From positions 1-9,428 of the forward strand of contig CAMSEJ010000074.1 of assembly GCA_947057405.1 (NCBI GenBank): a stretch of 9,428 bases of DNA, read 5' to 3'. A model generated the notes under the pieces. That model searched no databases, was not told the origin of the DNA, and was given only the letters and a program-made list of their open reading frames with translations. The position numbers and the translations under genes are program-made. Positions 6,660-9,428 of this stretch are shown piece after piece; position 1 is the stretch's first letter, and the number at the start of each line of letters is the position of its first letter. The DNA comes from an uncultured Roseburia sp. Its GTDB lineage: Bacteria > Bacillota > Clostridia > Lachnospirales > Lachnospiraceae.

Positions 6660-7349
6660 TTATCCCTGATAATAGTATCCCACGCCCCATTTGGTGTGGA
6701 CATACCGCGGCTCGCTTGGATTGCTCTCAATCTTCTCGCGCATCCGCCTGACGTGCACGTCAACGGTCCTGACATCGCCCGGGTATTCGTATCCCCAGAC
6801 CAGATTCAAAAGGCGTTCCCGGCTGTATACCTTGTTGGGATTGGTTACCAGAAGCTCAAGCAGGTCAAATTCCTTGGCAGTCAGGTTGATTTCCCTGCCT
6901 TTGACATAAAGGCGCCTGCTCTCGCAGTCCATTTTCAGATCGCCGCTTTCTACCACGGAAGGCTTTTCCACCTTGGGCCTGCCGGCGGTGACACGGCGCA
7001 TAATCGCCTTAATCCGTGCTTTGACCTCGAGGATATTAAACGGCTTTGTAATATAATCGTCTGCGCCGTACTCCAGCCCCAGTATCTTATCCATATCGTC
7101 GCCTTTTGCGGTCAGCATGACAATCGGTACGCTGGAGAATTCACGGATATGCTGGCATACTTCAAAGCCGTCCATTTTGGGCAGCATAATATCGAGAAGG
7201 ATCAGATCGTATTCCCGCTCCTTCGCCAGCTTAAGTCCCTCTTCGCCGTCATAGGCGCATTCTACCTCCATACCGTCCTGCTCCAAGCTGAAACGGATTC
7301 CTTTTACGATTAACTTTTCATCATCCACTACGAGAACTTTTTTTGCCAT
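6660..7349 (-). CDS. OmpR/PhoB-family response regulator transcription factor
   Basis: This 229-aa DNA-binding regulator is controlled by phosphorylation from the adjacent kinase. The receiver domain (about 1-118) has the acidic pair Asp9-Asp10, phospho-acceptor Asp53 in LILLDIMLP, Thr80 and Lys102 in TKPF. The C-terminal winged helix (about 133-229) has LTAKEFDLLELL, the recognition-helix segment RTVDVHVRRMREKIE and the closing wing KWGVGYYY. All switch residues are present. The overall sequence is WalR/PhoB-like. It starts at ATG 7349 with GAGGTG five bases upstream; this site overlaps the TGA of the ComEA-like gene, so translation of the two is probably coupled. The stop shares its last base with a possible kinase ATG. 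Target genes cannot be read from this window. Confidence 0.95.
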   Translation of the reverse strand: MAKKVLVVDDEKLIVKGIRFSLEQDGMEVECAYDGEEGLKLAKEREYDLILLDIMLPKMDGFEVCQHIREFSSVPIVMLTAKGDDMDKILGLEYGADDYITKPFNILEVKARIKAIMRRVTAGRPKVEKPSVVESGDLKMDCESRRLYVKGREINLTAKEFDLLELLVTNPNKVYSRERLLNLVWGYEYPGDVRTVDVHVRRMREKIESNPSEPRYVHTKWGVGYYYQG

Positions 7350-7358
7350 TTCAACACC

Positions 7359-7946
7359 TCAATTTACCGTTATGTAATCCCTGATTTTTGAATAGACCCC
7401 TTCCTTGATACCTGTAATATTTTTGATTTCTTCTATGGAGGAAAACCCGCCCTGTTCGGCGCGGTACGAAAGAATGCTCTTTGCTTTGGAAGCGCCGATC
7501 CCGGGCAGCTCCATCAGCTGCGTCTCGTCCGCCGTATTCAGATTGATACGCCCGTCTTCCGTGCCGCCTGCATCCTGCACATTCGGCTGCGCCGCTTCCT
7601 CCTGCGTGGGAATTTTCACCATCTGCCCGTCCGTAATCTCCTCTGCCTGATTGACGCTGTCAAAACACGCCGTCTCAAGCAGGCCGCCCGCCATCTCCAC
7701 CGCTTCGTATATGCGGCTTTTTGCGGGAAGCTTATAGACACCCGGCTGTGCGACGGCTCCGCAGACATGGACATAACACTCCTCGTTCTGCCCGTCTTTT
7801 TCCTGCAGCACGGTCTGCGTGCTTTCCGCGGTATCCCACACCTGCTGCGTATCGGATTTCGCCTTATCAAAATAGGAATCTGACCCGCCGCAGCCCGATA
7901 TCAGAAACGCCAGCAGGCATACGCCTGCCCAAATCCGTATTTTCAT
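7359..7946 (-). CDS. comEA: ComEA-like helix-hairpin-helix DNA-binding lipoprotein
   Basis: This is a ComEA-type receptor expected to bind double-stranded DNA outside the membrane for delivery to ComEC. The 195-aa protein starts at ATG 7946, with AAAGGAG 11 bases upstream. Residues 1-19 are a lipoprotein signal with LISGC and Cys19 as the lipidation site. A linker (20-56) follows, then an SLBB domain (about 57-114, CYVHVCGAVAQPGVYKLP and DGQMVKIP), a short linker, and paired HhH motifs (about 134-195) with INLNTADETQLMELPGIG at 134-151 and the second half to the end. The domain order SLBB then HhH is that of Gram-positive ComEA, but Bacillus ComEA uses an uncleaved membrane anchor, not a lipid. 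A TTG at 7991 would extend the protein by 15 basic residues but has no ribosome binding site and would bury the signal peptide. The regulator follows after 9 bp. Confidence 0.9.
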   Translation of the reverse strand: MKIRIWAGVCLLAFLISGCGGSDSYFDKAKSDTQQVWDTAESTQTVLQEKDGQNEECYVHVCGAVAQPGVYKLPAKSRIYEAVEMAGGLLETACFDSVNQAEEITDGQMVKIPTQEEAAQPNVQDAGGTEDGRINLNTADETQLMELPGIGASKAKSILSYRAEQGGFSSIEEIKNITGIKEGVYSKIRDYITVN

Positions 7947-7957
7947 ATTACAATCTA

Positions 7958-7964
7958 CTCCTTT
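7958..7964 (-). promoter_or_regulatory. Ribosome binding site deciding the comEA start
   Basis: AAAGGAG on the minus strand lies 11 bases before the ATG at 7946. It supports the start that yields a clean lipoprotein signal peptide over the longer TTG-initiated frame from 7991. Confidence 0.7.
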
Positions 7965-7993
7965 CCTCTTCCGATTCCGGGAGTGCCTCAATG

Positions 7994-8036
7994 CCGTTTT
8001 ACAGCTGCGGCAAAAGCCGCTGTTTTATTTTAACGG
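7994..8036. other. Inverted repeat spanning the tcdA stop
   Basis: A strong inner stem GCGGC-AAAA-GCCGC (8007-8020) is extended by ACA/TGT (8001-8003 and 8021-8023, with a three-base bulge) and further out by CCGTT/AACGG (7994-7998 and 8032-8036). On the plus strand the inner stem is followed by TGTTTTATTTT, which looks like an intrinsic terminator, yet no plus-strand gene precedes it. On the minus strand, where the genes run, the T-run lies before the stem, so termination between tcdA and comEA would be weak. It could be a weak terminator, an RNA-processing or stability hairpin, or a block to antisense transcription. Confidence 0.4.
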
Positions 8037-8753
8037 ATTTTCACCGGGATTACAAGTGAAAATTAAATCTTTTACGACTTCCTGGGCAGCCAGAATGCCT
8101 GCGGCAGACGGAACAAAGGCAATGCTTCCCGGAACCGGCTTTTCGCCGGCGTTGTCTGCCTGCGGAATGAGCGGAATTTCTTCGGAGTATACGACCTTTA
8201 ATTTCGGAATGCCGCGCTTTTTTAATTCACGCCGCATGACCCTTGCCAGCGGGCAGACCCTGGTATCGTAAAGATCGGCGACCTTAAATTCCCCTGCCTC
8301 CAGTTTATTGCCTGCGCCCATACAGCTTAGAATAGGAACCTGCGCCTTTGCCGCCGCTTCAATCAGCGCCAGCTTGGCGGTTACGGTATCAACGGCATCC
8401 ACGATATAATCGTACCGGTCAAACGGAACATCCGCCCCGTTTCCCGGAAGGAAAAATAAACGGTGCGTATTGACGGTCACTGCGGGGTTGATTTCCTGCA
8501 TACGCTCCTTCATCACATCCACTTTATAGCGGCCGATTGTTTTTGTGGTGGCTATGATCTGACGGTTGATGTTGGAACGGGATACCGTATCGCTGTCAAT
8601 TAAATCAAATGCGCCGATTCCGCTGCGCACAAGCGCCTCGCACACATAGCCGCCCACGCCGCCGATGCCAAAAACCGCCACATGCGACCCAAAAAGCGCC
8701 TCGCAGGCAGCCTGGCCGATCAGCATTCTGGTTCTGGTTTGCCAGTCATTCAC
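8025..8753 (-). CDS. tcdA: tRNA threonylcarbamoyladenosine dehydratase TcdA (CsdL/YgdL family)
   Basis: TcdA is a cytoplasmic E1-like enzyme that uses ATP to convert t6A at position 37 of ANN-decoding tRNAs into the cyclic form ct6A. The 242-aa protein is of usual length. It has the nucleotide-binding glycine loop VFGIGGVGG (27-35), DSDTVSRSNINRQ (53-65) with the conserved Asn and Arg of E1-like enzymes, Lys77 in GRYKVDVM, DAVDTVTAK (119-127), SCMGAGNK (143-150), and the family-typical VCPLARVMRRELKKRGI (166-182). The start is GTG at 8753 with AAGGAGG six bases upstream; the nearby ATG at 8749 is in another frame. The L,D-transpeptidase gene ends 26 bp before it, so the two are probably co-transcribed though unrelated in function. 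Other ThiF/MoeB-family roles are unlikely given the C-terminal signature. Confidence 0.93.
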   Translation of the reverse strand: MNDWQTRTRMLIGQAACEALFGSHVAVFGIGGVGGYVCEALVRSGIGAFDLIDSDTVSRSNINRQIIATTKTIGRYKVDVMKERMQEINPAVTVNTHRLFFLPGNGADVPFDRYDYIVDAVDTVTAKLALIEAAAKAQVPILSCMGAGNKLEAGEFKVADLYDTRVCPLARVMRRELKKRGIPKLKVVYSEEIPLIPQADNAGEKPVPGSIAFVPSAAGILAAQEVVKDLIFTCNPGENPLK

Positions 8754-8779
8754 AATGATCCTCCTTCCAAAAGGCTGTC

Positions 8780-9428
8780 TTATTCCCCCTGCGGTTCCGG
8801 CATAAGCTGCGCTTTCAACGCGGCAAGCTGCGCTTCCGCCGCCGCCAGAACATCATAATTGGGTACCTGCGCCCGCCCGGCTTCCGACAGCAGGTTATAC
8901 TGGTTTCTTGCCGCCGCAATGGCAGGCTCGCTTTCAAGCGTCACTTCCCCGATTGCGTTGATCAGGTTTACCACCTGGGCAGCTTCCTGCGCTACCGCCG
9001 CAGGGCTTTCGGTACCGGGCAGGGTATAAACCAGCACTGCGTCGCCCTCTTCGATATTGTCAAAAATCGCCTTTGCCGCACTTGCCGGCAGGTTGACGCA
9101 TCCGTGCGAACCGCTGGTTTTATAAATATTGCTGCCGAAGCTGCTCCGCCAGGAAGCGTCATGCATTCCCACGTTGTTGCAGTACGGCATCCAGTATGTA
9201 ACTTTGGAGGCATAATCCTCTCCCCGCAGGGTGGCGTCCCGCTCCTTATAGGTCAGCCCGTAAATCCCCGTCGGTGTATCATAATTTTTGGATGCATTTC
9301 CGGACACGAAATCGGATTCCACGACAAGCGAGCCGTTCTTATAAAAAAACAAATGCTGCGCCGTCAGATTGATTTCCACATAGGTGTCCCCGTAATCGTG
9401 TTCCCCATGGCTGCCCGCTCTCTGCGCA
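8780..9428 (-). CDS. L,D-transpeptidase (YkuD/ErfK family) with C-terminal helical module, 5' partial
   Basis: L,D-transpeptidases form 3-3 cross-links in peptidoglycan or attach proteins to it, outside the membrane. The open frame runs to the window edge without a stop: the 16 residues before a possible GTG at 9379 read AQRAGSHGEHDYGDTY and lead directly into VEINLTAQHLFFYKNG, the first strands of the YkuD fold. The GTG is therefore internal and the true start lies outside. Counting from that GTG, the fold shows TPTG (35-38), His73 in GMHDASW, and the catalytic SHGCVNLP with Cys94 and His92. After about residue 120 comes a Pro/Ala-rich linker and a helical segment (about 131-192) with INAIGEVTLES and a NYDVLAAAEAQLAAL end, a module style seen in Gram-positive surface proteins. 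The missing N-terminus probably holds a membrane anchor and peptidoglycan-binding domains, which is family knowledge and not seen here. The stop is at 8780. Confidence 0.9.
   Translation of the reverse strand, partial: AQRAGSHGEHDYGDTYVEINLTAQHLFFYKNGSLVVESDFVSGNASKNYDTPTGIYGLTYKERDATLRGEDYASKVTYWMPYCNNVGMHDASWRSSFGSNIYKTSGSHGCVNLPASAAKAIFDNIEEGDAVLVYTLPGTESPAAVAQEAAQVVNLINAIGEVTLESEPAIAAARNQYNLLSEAGRAQVPNYDVLAAAEAQLAALKAQLMPEPQGE

Noticed and set aside
6643..6690. Longer kinase start at 6690 overlapping the regulator by 31 bases
   Set aside because: The extension MGRGILLSGI comes from out-of-frame regulator codons; starts at 6642 (ribosome binding site) or 6660 (TAATG) are better supported.
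6636..7313. 225-residue plus-strand open frame over the response regulator
   Set aside because: It mirrors the codon structure of a fully intact OmpR-family gene and shows no independent domain or start signal.
9377..9379. GTG at 9379 as the start of the L,D-transpeptidase
   Set aside because: The frame stays open to the window edge and the preceding residues GDTY are part of the YkuD fold; no ribosome binding site precedes it.

Overview
The window reads as a stretch of chromosome from a low-to-mid GC Gram-positive of the class Clostridia, most likely a Lachnospiraceae-type gut bacterium. The grounds are the strong GGAGG-type ribosome binding sites, three lipoprotein signal peptides, a ComEA/ComEC/HolA neighbourhood, a GerMN-domain lipoprotein, and the protein sequence style. 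The genus cannot be named from the sequence alone. The first 45 bases are not biological: they are an Illumina TruSeq index-read adapter with its 8-base index. The left edge is therefore a contig end with untrimmed adapter.

All nine recognisable genes lie on the minus strand, so transcription runs right to left. From the right edge they are: an L,D-transpeptidase (5' end outside the window); TcdA, a tRNA t6A dehydratase; a ComEA-like DNA-binding lipoprotein; an OmpR/PhoB-type response regulator; its HAMP sensor histidine kinase; a tandem-GerMN lipoprotein; the DNA-uptake channel ComEC; HolA, the DNA polymerase III delta subunit; and, after a 196-bp gap with a near-consensus promoter, the start of an MglB-like galactose-binding lipoprotein that is cut by the contig end.

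From comEA to holA the spacing is very tight. The comEA stop overlaps the regulator's ribosome binding site, the regulator and kinase meet at a TAATG junction, and the kinase stop lies against the ribosome binding site of the GerMN gene. The comEC and holA gaps are 20 and 32 bp. This looks like one operon in which a complete two-component system plus an accessory lipoprotein sits between the two competence genes that are adjacent in Bacillus. The regulator-kinase-GerMN trio resembles the actinobacterial MtrA-MtrB-LpqB set in layout.

I do not see a clearly new biological system. The most useful observations are the adapter artefact and the false peptide it creates, the lipoprotein form of ComEA, the MtrAB-LpqB-like arrangement inside a competence operon, a possible leaderless holA promoter, and a palindromic element with a repeated half-site at the mglB promoter. 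No tRNA, rRNA, CRISPR array, insertion sequence or phage gene was found.
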